Assembly: GCA_020744225.1 (NCBI GenBank) | Contig: JAGMWG010000006.1 | Location: 992,001-1,056,000 of the forward strand | Length of the DNA: 64,000 nucleotides | Direction: 5' to 3' | Source: Paraphoma chrysanthemicola | Taxonomy: Eukaryota > Ascomycota > Dothideomycetes > Pleosporales > Phaeosphaeriaceae | The notes under the pieces: generated by a model | The model's database searches: none | The model's input: only the letters and a program-made list of their open reading frames with translations | What the model was told of the DNA's origin: nothing | Shown: positions 42,479 to 54,099 of the stretch, in pieces | How the letters are laid out: each line of letters opens with the position of its first letter | How positions within the stretch are numbered: the first letter of the stretch is position 1 | Position numbers and translations under genes: made by a program

Positions 42479-44053
42479 ATGACTAAGAGACACGATCACA
42501 TCGCCTTTCCCTGGCCCTCGTTGCCTGCAGATATCCGTCTTTTAATGCTCGATGAAATTTCAGGCCAGAAACATCGTGGATGGGCTCAGTGCGCAGCCGT
42601 CTGCAAAGAATGGCAGGCCATTCTTGAACCCAAGAATTTTTCCCAACTAGCATTGGAGCCATATTGTCTAGACGACCTGGAAACCCTCGTTATCCGACAA
42701 AGGCCTCTTGTGCAGCACATCTGTCTCAATATCGACTTTCCTCGATACGCCTGTCGCACTTGTAAACGAAACGACACCATGTCCACTCATAAGTCTACCA
42801 TTTCTAGGAGGGCTATTCTAAGGCTCTTTTCTATCCTGAGTACCTGGCAGCCTACAGGTCGGTTGACGCTGGAGCTGAGCGCATCTTCACTGAGTGACTC
42901 ACAACATTGGTTCAAGAACTACTGTTTTGGACCCGGACATGAAGACACAAGAGACTGGACCCAACAGGAGAAAGCTATCAGATGGCACGACCCAAAGCAC
43001 GGCTGGGTTGATGGTCAGCAGGTTAAGACTCCCGATGCGCCCGCTATCATGCGCCTCTTTTCTCCGCTCTGCTTGAACGTTCCCCAAACTCTCCCCGTAG
43101 TTCATGCCGTTACAAGCTTCTGCATACGTCGACAAGTTCGACATGAGCTGTTTCCCGAAATACTAAACGCCTTGTGGGACAAACTCCCCCGGCTAGAAAG
43201 TATAGTCTACGAGCTGTGGCGTGTCCGGCGACATCACTACCAGAACCAGATTGCATGCGCATATGGTACATTTTACCCTATATCATACCCTTTTGTGGGA
43301 GATCCCCCCTCCAACCTATATCAAACACGTCTTCAGTTTTCTTCTGACATATTGATAGAGTTAGCCTTCTTAGTCGAGAGCAGTATCCCAAAACACGTCA
43401 AAAGAGTATCTATCTTCAAGGACTTCAACAACCAACTTGCGCTGGTACTAAATAACGCTACGCCACATTCAAGCCGAGAGATCGGAACTACCTCAGCTGT
43501 AGATCTCAAGCTAGCCAAAGCGTTTGCCGCCAAAAGTCACCATCTGGAGCACCTTTCTATTTCATACATGATCAACGCCCAGCAGTTTTTTACCTCATGC
43601 CAGCAGCTGCCATGTACCTGGAGTCTCCTGCAGTCGCTAACACTGACATCATCCACACTGGCCCGGACGGTTCCTCATCAACATATTTATACACTGTTGC
43701 GAAACGCCAGTTCGATCGCGCTGAAGATGCCGCAGCTGAAAACCATGGTTCTCTGGAATAGTGAACCGAGACAAGCCTGTGCGGTAATTTATCAACAACA
43801 TACTGCAAGTGCAATGGCCACACTTACATGGCGTGGTACATGGAATCTTGAGCTCAGTGATGATGTTGTCGAGTCCTGGAAGAAGGTTGCCCCGAGTCCC
43901 TGCCACCTACGGTTGGAGAAGGAAGCATTACGCGACGTGGATATCAGGTCCCATGGCGATGCAATTCATCATTTGCGCTTACCGAATGGAGTTGTTGATT
44001 CAGCATCACTATGTCAGATACGTCACGAGGGAATGATGCAAAGAATGGCCTGA
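42479..44053 (+). CDS. F-box protein of the fungal DUF6546 type
   Basis: A single exon of 524 aa from the ATG at 42479; the frame is open upstream without supporting features. The N-terminus has the F-box-like WPSLPADIRLLMLDEI followed by AQCAAVCKEWQAILEP. Next, 'LVIRQRPLVQHICLNIDFPRYACRTC' (two adjacent blocks) and a C-terminal half with LEHLSISYMINAQQFF and LQSLTLTSSTLAR are typical of the large Dothideomycete/Eurotiomycete families carrying DUF6546. F-box proteins link substrates to SCF ubiquitin ligases. In this lineage-expanded family no substrate is known. Codon use is less biased than in neighbouring housekeeping genes, as usual for such families. Confidence 0.8.
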   Translation: MTKRHDHIAFPWPSLPADIRLLMLDEISGQKHRGWAQCAAVCKEWQAILEPKNFSQLALEPYCLDDLETLVIRQRPLVQHICLNIDFPRYACRTCKRNDTMSTHKSTISRRAILRLFSILSTWQPTGRLTLELSASSLSDSQHWFKNYCFGPGHEDTRDWTQQEKAIRWHDPKHGWVDGQQVKTPDAPAIMRLFSPLCLNVPQTLPVVHAVTSFCIRRQVRHELFPEILNALWDKLPRLESIVYELWRVRRHHYQNQIACAYGTFYPISYPFVGDPPSNLYQTRLQFSSDILIELAFLVESSIPKHVKRVSIFKDFNNQLALVLNNATPHSSREIGTTSAVDLKLAKAFAAKSHHLEHLSISYMINAQQFFTSCQQLPCTWSLLQSLTLTSSTLARTVPHQHIYTLLRNASSIALKMPQLKTMVLWNSEPRQACAVIYQQHTASAMATLTWRGTWNLELSDDVVESWKKVAPSPCHLRLEKEALRDVDIRSHGDAIHHLRLPNGVVDSASLCQIRHEGMMQRMA

Positions 44054-44394
44054 TCAGTGCATTCTGCTAAGCAACAGGCAATACGGCACTGACCCCAGTT
44101 AGGAAATAGAGTCAGTCAGTTTCCACCGACTACTCGCGATGTACTCTCACCTCAAAAGTGACCTTACCAAAGTCTACTTCCGCTTTCGAGCCTGAGCGTC
44201 AATACTGCTTCCAACGGGTTCTTTGGAGGTGAATACCGTCCCATTCCCCATGCATGGCCGAACAACACCTACATCACTAAGGAAGGGAGTGTACACGCAA
44301 CAACCTCTCTAATACAGAGCGTGGAGGCAGTCTCGTATCAAAGGAAGGTGTACTGCATTTTTCAGAAGCTGGAGTACCCAACCCTGCGGCTACC
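44054..44394. other. Short intergenic region, nothing recognised
   Basis: 341 bp between converging genes (F-box and the 128-aa protein). No domain-bearing frame, RNA or repeat seen. Confidence 0.5.
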
Positions 44395-44841
44395 CTACAA
44401 AACTGCCATGATCTGATCCAGGACCCCATCCTCCTTGTTCTTCTCAGTCGCCAGCGTAACGCAAAACAAGTGCTTGCTTGCGTTCACGCTGATGATTTGA
44501 TCGATAACCCCGCTCTCTAGCACGGTCGCAAAGTCGACCAAAATACGCTCGATGGGACCCCTCGACTCCTTTCGGAACATCATAAAGTTGCTGCGACTAT
44601 CTATGTTTTGCCAGATGATGGTCACGTCGAAGTCTTCATGCGCTGTGTCCTTAGCTGCAGTTTGGATAACAGTCGCCTGGGCTAGGAATGCTGTGTACGA
44701 TTACGTCTTAGTTGATAGTAGGGAAAAAGCCCGGGGGAGAAATTACGCACGGCTGGCATCCGCAGTAGGCTCTGCATTCTTCATCTTGGCAGGGTAAGGT
44801 ACCGACGTAGTTGTAGCGGCAGCCGGCTGAGTCTCCTTCAT
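44395..44841 (-). CDS. Uncharacterised 128-aa protein
   Basis: Exon 1 44751-44841 and exon 2 44395-44690 join across a 60-nt intron (GTGCGT...CACAG); 128 aa. The first 30 residues are Ala/Thr/Pro-rich. The rest alternates strands and helices: FDVTIIWQNIDSRSNFMMFR, GPIERILVDFATVL, ASKHLFCVTLATEKN. No signal peptide or membrane segment. The regular hydrophobic pattern and clean splice junction argue that it is real. No family is recognised. Confidence 0.65.
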
Positions 44842-46954
44842 AGCAGTGCGGGAAGGTATTCGCGCCAGCGTTGCAGTCAACTTTGTCTGAGATGAGAGGA
44901 GCAATCTCACTACGAGGAGACTGGTCGTTTCGGTGTAGGCAAGGCGTTTATATGTGCTGGTAGAACAAAGAATATCAGGTGACGGTTAATGTGCATAGTT
45001 TCAGAGGGCTCAAGCACAGAGGGCAGCGGATAAGGATTGCAGTGACTAGGAGTGTCCATGAATTGGGATTTTGAGCACAAGAAAGAGAGACGAGAAGGAG
45101 TTTGTTTTCTCATTTGAACGGTCTCGTTAAATAGATTTGCAAAGATGCCATAATTCAATCAATTGAATTGATCTAGATGAGCTGTTGCATCTCTCTGGGG
45201 CATAATGCTAATCATTCGAACGAATCACGGCACACAATTGTCTTTCTTACTACCGTGCCTTAATACTTCCACGAAGCAACGAGTTCGACCTATAACACGT
45301 CGATATTGACCTCCGAGGAGTCGAGGTCCGTGCCCAACCATTCAACATCTGCAAAGTGCTGTGCCGCAATCTTCCTGGCGCACTACACTCTCGGAAGTGG
45401 AGTCAAACCCAGTGAGGCATAGCTAGTACATAAACGAAAGGCTAATGTGAACGCGGAAGGCATGTTTCTACACTATGCACTTTTCAGCTCGCTTCTTCAA
45501 GATTGCTGAATTCGACACGAGTTGTGAACGCAAGAACTCGGCAGCAAAATGTCGCAAACGCCCAGGACGCAACATTGTTCAGCTGCCAATCAATTCTCGC
45601 TGCTTTACGAAGACAGTACACGAGGAAGTAACAGCAAACTTCATGAGGTCATAGTGACATGATAGTAGTTGTTCTTACATATTCTACACCAAAAGCTATC
45701 AAAGGAGGATATAATTATGCCCTAAACACAGCGAGAATAGTTATACCAAACTCCTCATTTCAGACTTTAGCGCATCCCTAATTTGCAAACATTCACAGAA
45801 GGTGCACATGTTGCGCGGTACGGATGTGAGCATCGCAAAACAATAGGATGATATACGACTGCATTCATTCTTGGGACATCGATGGAAAGCTACCGACTAC
45901 GACACCATTTCTCGCGTCGGTCTTCACAGAAGGGTCCCAGAATTCCAACACCAAAAGTATAAGATCTGACTCCTCCAGCCGCGTCATCAACACCTAGCTC
46001 ACCCAACAACCAAGTGAGCGTATAATGCCTCTCCCGGCTCGGAAGCGTTGCGTGGAATCGCATGTACTCGCGCCGACACTAAACTTGGTAGCAACCAAGT
46101 TTCGAGAATTCGCGTTACCGGACGCGACCATAGCGTGTTGGATGCTCGCAGTGATCCATGGAAGGGCCGCGACATACCGCGGTCCAGGACCGAAACAGAT
46201 GGAAAACCGATAGATCGAAACCCGTGAACCGTGGAACGAATCTGCACACAATTTTCTCCGGGTCGGCATGTGCGGTTGGAAAGTCGCACTTAAATGGTAG
46301 CGTTGTGGGGAGGGAGAAAATGGTTGTGCATTAGAAAACGCCCACAACCCCGTAACTCTGCACCCTCTCTGCTGTAGTATACGTATTAGTCTTCAACGAG
46401 GGAGGGGATATACGTACGTAAATCCACCTCTTGTCCTCCCTCTCAGAATCGCTTTCTCAGTATTCAGGGCTGAGATCTCGGGGGGAAGGCCGACTCTACC
46501 TTTTGAAGTGACACTTATATCCTACCCTGCAGAACCCGAGCAAACTCCAAATTGCATCGACACTTCAGTCGGTGCAAGTTTGGCGGGTGCTCGAGGACGC
46601 TGAAGACCGGATATAGGTCTCGTGCAAGGGGTGGGTGAAGCTGTTGGACTGGTGATGATGTGAATTTGGGATGCCCGGCTTTGGACCAAAAAGCACAGTG
46701 GCGGCCGAAGCAATTCTGAAGTCCAAAGAGAAGGCGAAGGCATGATTGATACTGCAAGGTGTGTAGAGGTGTGAAGTAGGAGAGCGAAGTGTAGGATGAA
46801 GAAGAGGATGTGGAAGTGTAAAGGTAGTCAGTCAATTTGGGCGATTTTTCAAACAAACATGCTGCACCGAGAAGACTCCATGCAATTATCACTTCCATTG
46901 TTTTGGAAAGTTTGGTATCTTATCTATACATATCCCATGCGCTCCTCGACCCGA
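44842..46954. other. 2.1-kb gene-poor region
   Basis: Only short overlapping frames on both strands. The right end (about 46500-46954) has small minus-strand frames but probably is 3' flank of the Aquarius gene. No RNA gene, repeat or mobile element was recognised. Confidence 0.45.
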
Positions 46955-49900
46955 TTATTTTATCTGTACAGTGCTCGTCGCTTCGACTTCCAAGTGTCGC
47001 CCGGTATTCTGAACCTCTGGCTCGTCATCCTCATCGTCCTCTCCAATATCCTCCACTTGTTCTTCCGGAATGAGCACGTTCTCTTCGACATCCTCGTCAT
47101 CCGCAGTACCATTCGCGTCGATCATCTTGACTTCTCTTGTCGGTAGTTGTCCGCCGTTTGCTTTAAGAGCTTCAAACTTGGCGTTCTGCATGTCGTATAC
47201 GTATTTGCCTAGATGCTCGACGCCTTCCATGATGGCTTCGCCTTCGACATCCAGTGCGTCTGCGGCACGTGTGGTCTCGCCGTACATTTCGTCGGTCACA
47301 AGGCCTAGTTTGTCGGGACGTTGGAAAAGGATGTCGAATGCGGGCTTGAGCTCAAAGACGGATTCAAACACGGCGCGGCGGCCGAGGACATACAGGCCCA
47401 GGCGGGCGCGAGACAGAGCGACAGTGAGGCGGCGAATGTCACGCAGGTAGCCGATGGACCGGGTACGGACGAGGGAGAGAATGACATCTACGTTGCGTTA
47501 GTTGCCCGTTCATGGAAGATTGAGGTTTGCGGGATACTTACAGTCATTTTGCTCGCCCTGGTACTTGTCCACCGTCGCCACGATGCGCGGCATCCCCGTC
47601 AGTGGGTTGCCCTTGCATCTCCGCGCCAGAACATCGTTAATCAGTGCCTTCTGGCCAGCATACGTTGTCAAGATCGAGATCTTACTTGCGGGGTATCCAA
47701 GCAACCGCATGTACTGGAAGATCGCGACCGCGTACTCGGCCTCGCCTTCGTTGGCGAGCACGTGCGGCGAGACTTCTTGTTCACCCTTGCCCTTGTAGTC
47801 TGGGACGTCGATGAATTGGTAGTCATACTTGAAACCCGCGTTGGCGATTTGGAATTCAGGATTCGTGAGAACGGATGGCAGGTTCTCGAGCTTGGGATAC
47901 CGCCACTTGTAGAGCTCGGCAAGGGATGCGCGGGCACGGCCTTGCTGGTCAAGCATGATGGTTGGCACACCGAGGCGTACGAGGCGCTGGAAAAGGGATT
48001 GCTCGAGGTTGGCATACTGTCTGAATGCGAGGTTCTGGATGATGGGTGAGTTCTGAAGATGATCACCCACCAGGACAATCCGCTGAAGCGGGAGCTCGCC
48101 GTTCTGTGGATTCTGTAATGCGAGTGGGATGAAGTTCTCGATCTCGGTGATTTGAGCGGCTTCTTCCATGATCACGTTGTCATAGTGGAAGCCTAATGAT
48201 GCGATTTCCTGTCGCCGCATCCCAGCGTGTGTTGAAGTCATCGCGATGATGCGAGCCTCCTTGATCAAGAGGTAGTTCGCCTTGTCGCGCGGGTTCCGCA
48301 GAATCTCGAACGGACGAATGTCCTCGAGCTCAGCGAAGATCTTTTCGACATGATGATAGCAGCCTTCCGCAACGTCCAAAACTCGACTTCGATCTGCTCC
48401 TGGTGGGAACAATGGCTGGGGAGCGTTGGAAAAGTAGGCCTTGAAGGGGAATTCAGACACTATTTGTTCAACGCTGCTATCCTCAGATGAAACATGGTCC
48501 CAGTATTGTGTCCATGCTGGCTTCACATAGACAAGATTGAAGTAATCTGCAGTCTCGCATGAACTCCCATGTGCACCCGGCGCACCAAAGTTCTTCGCAA
48601 GACGATCGACTTCAGCCAGGTAGTACTGCCCTCTTTCGAGGAATGACTCTACCCTGCCGTGCTTGCTGTAGCTGGCTTCGGTCAGGAGGTCTTCCTCACC
48701 GTGGCCCAGCCGCAACAGATGCCGCTCATCGATGTCAAGCGCGACAATCTTCTGGAACAGCTGGTTTAGCGCCTGGTTGCTGTGCGCCACGAGTAATGTC
48801 CGCTGATCCGGGAAGTTGTGATATATATTGGATATAATCTGGGTCGCGACGTCCGTCTTTCCGGTGCCCGGTGGTCCGAGCACCACCGTCAGACCAGGCT
48901 GCGTGCCAGATGTGATAGCTTCTATCTGAGCAGGGGTGAACCTGACTGCGTTGAGCTTGGGTGCATCTGCAGGATACGGCCCCATGTTTGGTGGTTTGTA
49001 CGTGGAGACATGCAGCGACTCGTGCATGGGTTGTGCGACCTCGACTTGATCGCGACGCCGCTTTTTCGACGGCTTTGCAGGGGCGATCTCTGGTTCAACT
49101 ACTGCAGGATACTCTACGACGTATGGAGGCCCAAATGATGTTTGTGCTTCCTCGTGGGGTTCGATAGATTTGCCGGGCAGGGATTCAATGAGATGTTGCC
49201 AGTCCAAGAACGTGTCACGGAAGTCTATCGAATTCAGTCGGTTAGGTAGACGCTGGTATGATGCCGATGAGGGATCGCCGTATCCTAGGAAGACTTCCTG
49301 CAGCCACGACGGTGCTGGGATGTCCGAGAGCGTCAAGCGTTTGATGGAGTCTAGAATGGGCAGGAAGTTGTTCTCCCGTCCTCGCCGACGGACAATGTGG
49401 TTGATGTGCTCGTAAACATTAGGCCGGCCTTCGGCAGTGTTGTCCATGTCGTGCTTGTATTGCTTCGCATCGATGTTGACAAGGAGCCGACGTTGGCGAG
49501 CTCGCGGGGCGAAGCCGTCTGTGTGGTTTTGCTCGCGAAGCTGGCGTCCGTTCTCATCCAAAACTTGAACAACTTGCGCACACCTGATTTTGTGAAGACC
49601 CAGTTGCTCTCCAGGGTTCAACTCATCGTGGTGGCCGTTACTCATAGGCACATCGTCGTGGCCTTCGATCGCGACGAGAAAGACCACGTCGTCCGTCTTG
49701 AGTTGTTCCCATTCTCTCCGCACACCATGTTGAAGACGGCTAACATCGAGAATGATCTCTGCGCGTACGTATGCTGGGTGATCCTCGCCAACTTTTGGTG
49801 GGGCAACGTCGACGACAGCCGGCTTCATGATGGGCAAGGACATCTTCGACACGCCGCCAAACTTGGAATTGACGCCTTTCCCACGGGGCTTGACCTTCTT

Positions 49901-51462
49901 CGCGACATCCTCCATATCCTTTCGAATACCATAAAGTGCTTCGGCACGGTAGAGAATGAACGACCTCCAGAGAAAGTCGCCCATGGTGAGATACTGGAGA
50001 TTCAGCTTCGGGATCGCGAGTGGTCTCGAGCCATCATATGATTCGTTCCTTAAGAAAGTCTTCTCGTACAAGATCTTCTCGGTCGGCAAAATTGGCATGT
50101 CACGAATGAGGTCTTTGAACGTCGGCCGCAGCTCGACCAGCCAGAGAAGTGTCTCCATGTAGAATGTTCGATCTCGTACTAAGTAAGTGGAGGTCGGGTA
50201 TTCTGTCCGTAGCCCCATGAGTGAACATAGTTGCACGAGCTCGTCATCGCTCAACGCTCGCAAATGACCGTCCAGTTCCTCGCGGTTACCAATGCTGCCA
50301 TAGTTGGCGAGAGCCATCAGCTGGAGCTTGTCTTGAAATGCGGCAAATCCAGTTCGCTGGAGTTTGGCGAGAGTATCGTAGTACTGCTGGTCATACTCTA
50401 GCTTCGACAATTGCTTGCCAGTCTGGTCCTCGATTGGGAAGTTGGCGAAGTGGTTTAGGAGGTTGTAGAGGTCGCGGAACAAGCCATTGTCCTCGTCAAT
50501 ATACAAGGGCGACAATTTGATGGCCGGGAGGAGGTTGAGGTCCTGTATCAGCGTATTGACATATCTCCGTGTCGGCAGTTGGCTCTCGAGGTCTGTCAAT
50601 AGCTCCATGAAGCGCTCGCAGTAGGCCAGGTTATCCCTGATCTGCTCCTTGGTAGTGCTGTTATATAGTCTGTCAATGAAGTCGAGGAGGAGCGTGTAGA
50701 GCCATGATCGCTCGAACCGCAGCCTCGCCTGTAGCGCTTCATCGCCCGCGTCGTACCGCTTGGATGTTGCTCGCCACGCCTTGCGCAGCATCTGGTGCTC
50801 TTCAAATTGCTTTTCTCGCACCGCATCGGAGTGGAGGTTGTGCCATGTTGAGATGCCGACCAACGGAGCGCACTCCTTTCGCACCAGACCGCTGTCTAAG
50901 GACTGGAATGCGCCAATGACGAACGAGACGAGTTGCGTGCGGATCTTGGATGGCTGTGCAGGGTCGACGGTCATGGATAGGATGCGGCGGAAGAAGGACG
51001 AGAACTCGGTCGGCTTGGTCGCGAAGTGTTCTGCATCTTGTCAGCACATCGCCGTACAGGATACCAGGGTCGTAATGTCTTACCCCATGACGGCAAGTTC
51101 TCCCTCCTCTTGACGTTGACCATAAGCGCCAGGAGCAGATGGTGGTAGTTTGAAGCCTCCTCAGTGAAGCCGGGCCACAGATAGCGCTCCAGCAGCTGCA
51201 GGTTCTCCAAGACAAGTAATGACGGGAATGCAAAGTCGACCTTCTCCAGCTCGTCCCACAGCTCTTTCTTGACCACCTCTGGCCGCACTTTGGGCGCCTT
51301 CTTCGCTGTCAACCAGTGCTTCCTCGCGACCTGCGCGAAGTGGTTGTCTCCATGCAAGTCAGCGACGGTAGGACGGGCGTGCAGGCTGGACGAGTCGGTC
51401 GCATGCGCAGCGCTGGCGCCGTTGTGGGCCCTCGAGGAGCCTTCCTGCTTGATGTCCTCCAT
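46955..51462 (-). CDS. Intron-binding helicase Aquarius (Cwf11/AQR)
   Basis: Exons 51084-51462, 47542-51030 and 46955-47487 join across introns of 53 and 54 nt; 1,466 aa. The N-terminal armadillo-like region (ELEKVDFAFPSLLVLENLQLLE-type start, LERYLWPGFTEEAS) is followed by the beta-barrel/stalk section and then a UPF1-like SF1 helicase: Walker A GPPGTGKTDVATQII, Walker B IMEEAAQITEIE, VLVGDHLQNSPII, MLDQQGRARASLAELY, VDKYQGEQNDYVIL across the last intron, and LTVALSRARLGLYVLGR. The C-terminal 130 residues are acidic. AQR/Cwf11 joins the spliceosome at the intron branch-site region as part of the intron-binding complex. Presence fits an intron-rich genome. Divergent from the complex I subunit, 233 bp apart. 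Confidence 0.95.
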
Positions 51463-51695
51463 CTTGTCCGTCGTTTCCCGGATGCTATCGTGGGTGAGGG
51501 TGTTGGGCGCGACAAAGGGGATGCGCGCTCATTGCTGTCGCGGTTTCATCGGTCGCAAGACGCGCCAAGAGAAAAGTTGCAGGAACGGCGAGCAGGCGCG
51601 CGGAAGGAGCTGTGCGCACAGACCCCTCCGATCAACCGTCAACCTCACTTCGTGACCGAGCGAGGGCCTCCACAGTCCGCCGTCCCACCAGCGCC

Positions 51696-52462
51696 ATGAC
51701 GACCTCGCAGGACCACGCCGTCAGACACCAGGCTGTTGTGCCGGACAAGATCCCCAATGGAGAGTATCCTGTGAGTAATTGGGCCGCTGGGACGCGCGCA
51801 ATGGCATGACATAACTAACCTCCCGCAGCTCATTGATAATGACCCGTACGCTACCTGATTGCTGTAATCGCACACGAGTACTCACCAGGGATGCAGACAT
51901 TTTAAGCGGGTGATGCGGTATACCCGCCCCTCCGACTGGGCTACTGGTGCGGCAGTTGGCGCCATCAGCCCTGCTTTGATGCTGTACTGGGAGAAGGTGT
52001 CGCCCTCATTTGTCGGCAAGGGCGGATTCGCGCCAATCATGCGGCTGAGCGGTGCTATTGGCGTTACCGGCGCTTTCATGTTTGCCTACTCGCGGTCATC
52101 CAGTATGTCCAAGCAGCCGTTTCCAAGATGCGAATCTGGGTACAGTCGATTGGAGTCAAGTGCTAATTGACACGACAGTGCGCTTCTACGGAGCCCGCGA
52201 GAACCGCCGCGAAGTTGAGATGGACATGCGGGAAATGGTCGACAAAGTCAAGAAGGGCGAGTCGCTCTACGGCACCACTGAGATGACCGAGTACATGCAG
52301 GGCGTCGCACACAGGAACTCAAGATACTCGGCTACCTTCGCACACGTGCTCCCATGGCCAAACTTTGTCAACCACCCCTACCACGGCGTCGACACAGCGA
52401 AATACTATCGGCAAGCAGAGTTGGAGCTGGAGCAGGAGAAGGTAGGCAGGGGCGGCTCATGA
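51696..52462 (+). CDS. nuo-21: NADH:ubiquinone oxidoreductase 21-kDa-type subunit (complex I)
   Basis: Exons 51696-51770, 51829-51845, 51897-52102 and 52179-52462; 193 aa. The 17-nt second exon gives LIDND-P, part of the family motif YPLIDNDPHF; omitting it gives a stop after three codons. Next come RPSDWATGAAVGAISPAL, VSPSFVGKGGFAPIMRLSG with a membrane helix to about residue 95, and MRFYGARENRREVEMDMRE across intron 3. Then comes GTTEMTEYMQGVAHRNSRYS, and NHPYHGVDTAKYY near the end. It agrees in order and length with the Neurospora 21-kDa supernumerary subunit as I remember it. Located in the inner mitochondrial membrane. Confidence 0.92.
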
Positions 52463-52620
52463 GCGGGGCAAGTGCGGAAAAGAAAAGCAAGAGGCCAGGG
52501 AGTGCTTGACGGGAATACAGCCGCTGTATATAAGTGTCAGAACGCCAAGACAGGTGTATCAACATTCGATTTTCTCAGACAACTTATGCACACGTGAGTC
52601 GAGTAGCGGGACTGCAGTGT

Positions 52621-54099
52621 CTACCCCGACGCCAGAGCCCCCAATACCTTCTCCTTCCCCGTCACCTCCATCTTATACTTACTGATCCAATCATCGCGAT
52701 TGATATACGCCCCACAAATCCTCCTCTTCCCCGTAAACGCACTCCTCCCATGCATCACCCGCCAATTGTCAAAAATCAACACCCGCCCAGGCACCAATTG
52801 CTCCCAATACTCATTCTCCTTCTTCTTAAGCAGCGCATCAAATTTCCGCGCCGCATTATACCACTTCTCCACCTCGTCAATCGGAAGCTCAATCGACGCG
52901 CGATCAGAACTGTTCCAGCGCACGCGCAACAAATCCCCCGTCGCGGGATCGTGCTCGAGGACGGGGAAGCCTCGGTACGGTTGTATCGAGATCCCATCAT
53001 TGCCAGATGCATGGGAATGTACATTTACCGTTGAGAGGATGCGATATGCGTCTTTATCCGTCTCGTGTAGTTCCTGCGCGACTTTGAACCCGTCGACCAG
53101 CAGCGATGCGCCGCCTTCGCCGTCGGTGTGCGAGAGCAGATGGAATGCCTGGAGGCCTGCTGGGTCGGAGAAGTATGTGTTGTCGGTGTGTGCTTCGAGG
53201 GCGATGTTGGTGTATGCTGTATCCTGCGAGGCGAGGTCGGCGGTGAAGTCGTAGAAGCCGCCGTAGTGGGTTTCGCGGATGAAGGCGATGCGGCGGAGCA
53301 GGGCTTCGGTTGGTGCTGGGTCCGGGTGCGGGACGGAGTCGACGTAGCAGAAGCCGTATTTGCGCTGGGGTGATGTTAGGATATCTGCTGGGTTTGAAAG
53401 GAAGCGAAGAGCGGACGTACGATTCGACGCAGTATGTCGGCGACTGTGAGATCGGTATTGTCGACTACGCGCGGAGGGTCTCGTTTGATGGAAGCGTCCC
53501 ATAGTGACAGACTTGATGGTGGTTAGTTGTGAGGGTAGTATTTTTCGCTCCTTCATTCTTACTTGGTCAAGCCCTGCCGCACAACTGCTCTATGCGGCTC
53601 ATCTCTAACGGTCAAGTTGAGGAATTCTTTAGAATACTCGCTCTTGTGGCCGTCGCTCCCTAGGAGTTACTTAGAACACGCTCGATCATAATAGCACGAG
53701 GTCGGCTTACATTCGACCTTTAAGATGTTGTCCTTTGACAGATGACATGTGTTCATGTGGATGTCTTCCGGGATCTGATAATCATTAACAGAATGTTGCA
53801 CATGTAAAAGAGTTTCGACTTACAGAGAAAGTGTCTAGGAGTCTTTGCTTTGTTGATTCATGAACACAGCTGCTGCATTGGCAGTTGTCTCTATGACCAA
53901 GTTTTAGCTCATGCTCCAGGTCCATCTCCAGTTCTCCTCGTGCTTACCGTAGCCAAATATTAGGACTTCAAGATTGGTCAGTTTTATTTCATGGACCAGC
54001 GTTGACCACTTACATCTTTCTGCCTGCAACAATAACATCGGCAATGTCGGTTTGTATCGCGTGTGTCAACTGACGGTCGAATACCACGGGCCGAACACG
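52621..54099 (-). CDS. Trimethyllysine dioxygenase (carnitine biosynthesis)
   Basis: At least seven exons: 54014-54099, 53948-53965 (18 nt), 53824-53890, 53711-53774, 53563-53659, 53421-53511 and 52621-53364; 388 aa so far. A further 5' exon probably ends at 54169 (donor 54163-54168, phase fits), but its start was not found. The N-terminal domain has PNIWLRDNCQCSSCVH (zinc-type Cys motif), FSIPEDIHM, and EWSDGHKSEYSKEFL. The 2-oxoglutarate/Fe(II) domain has RKYGFCYVDSV, the metal-binding HTD in EAHTDNTYFSDPAGLQ, and a distal His in LIFDNWRVMHGRSAF. It hydroxylates N6-trimethyllysine, the first step to carnitine, in mitochondria. Confidence 0.92.

Noticed and set aside
46515..46898. 127-codon minus-strand frame downstream of Aquarius
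   Set aside because: Ser/Tyr-rich low-complexity sequence, most likely 3' flank of the helicase gene.
47321..48049. 242-codon plus-strand frame opposite Aquarius
   Set aside because: It is the shadow of the conserved helicase exon and its intron; composition follows the opposite strand.
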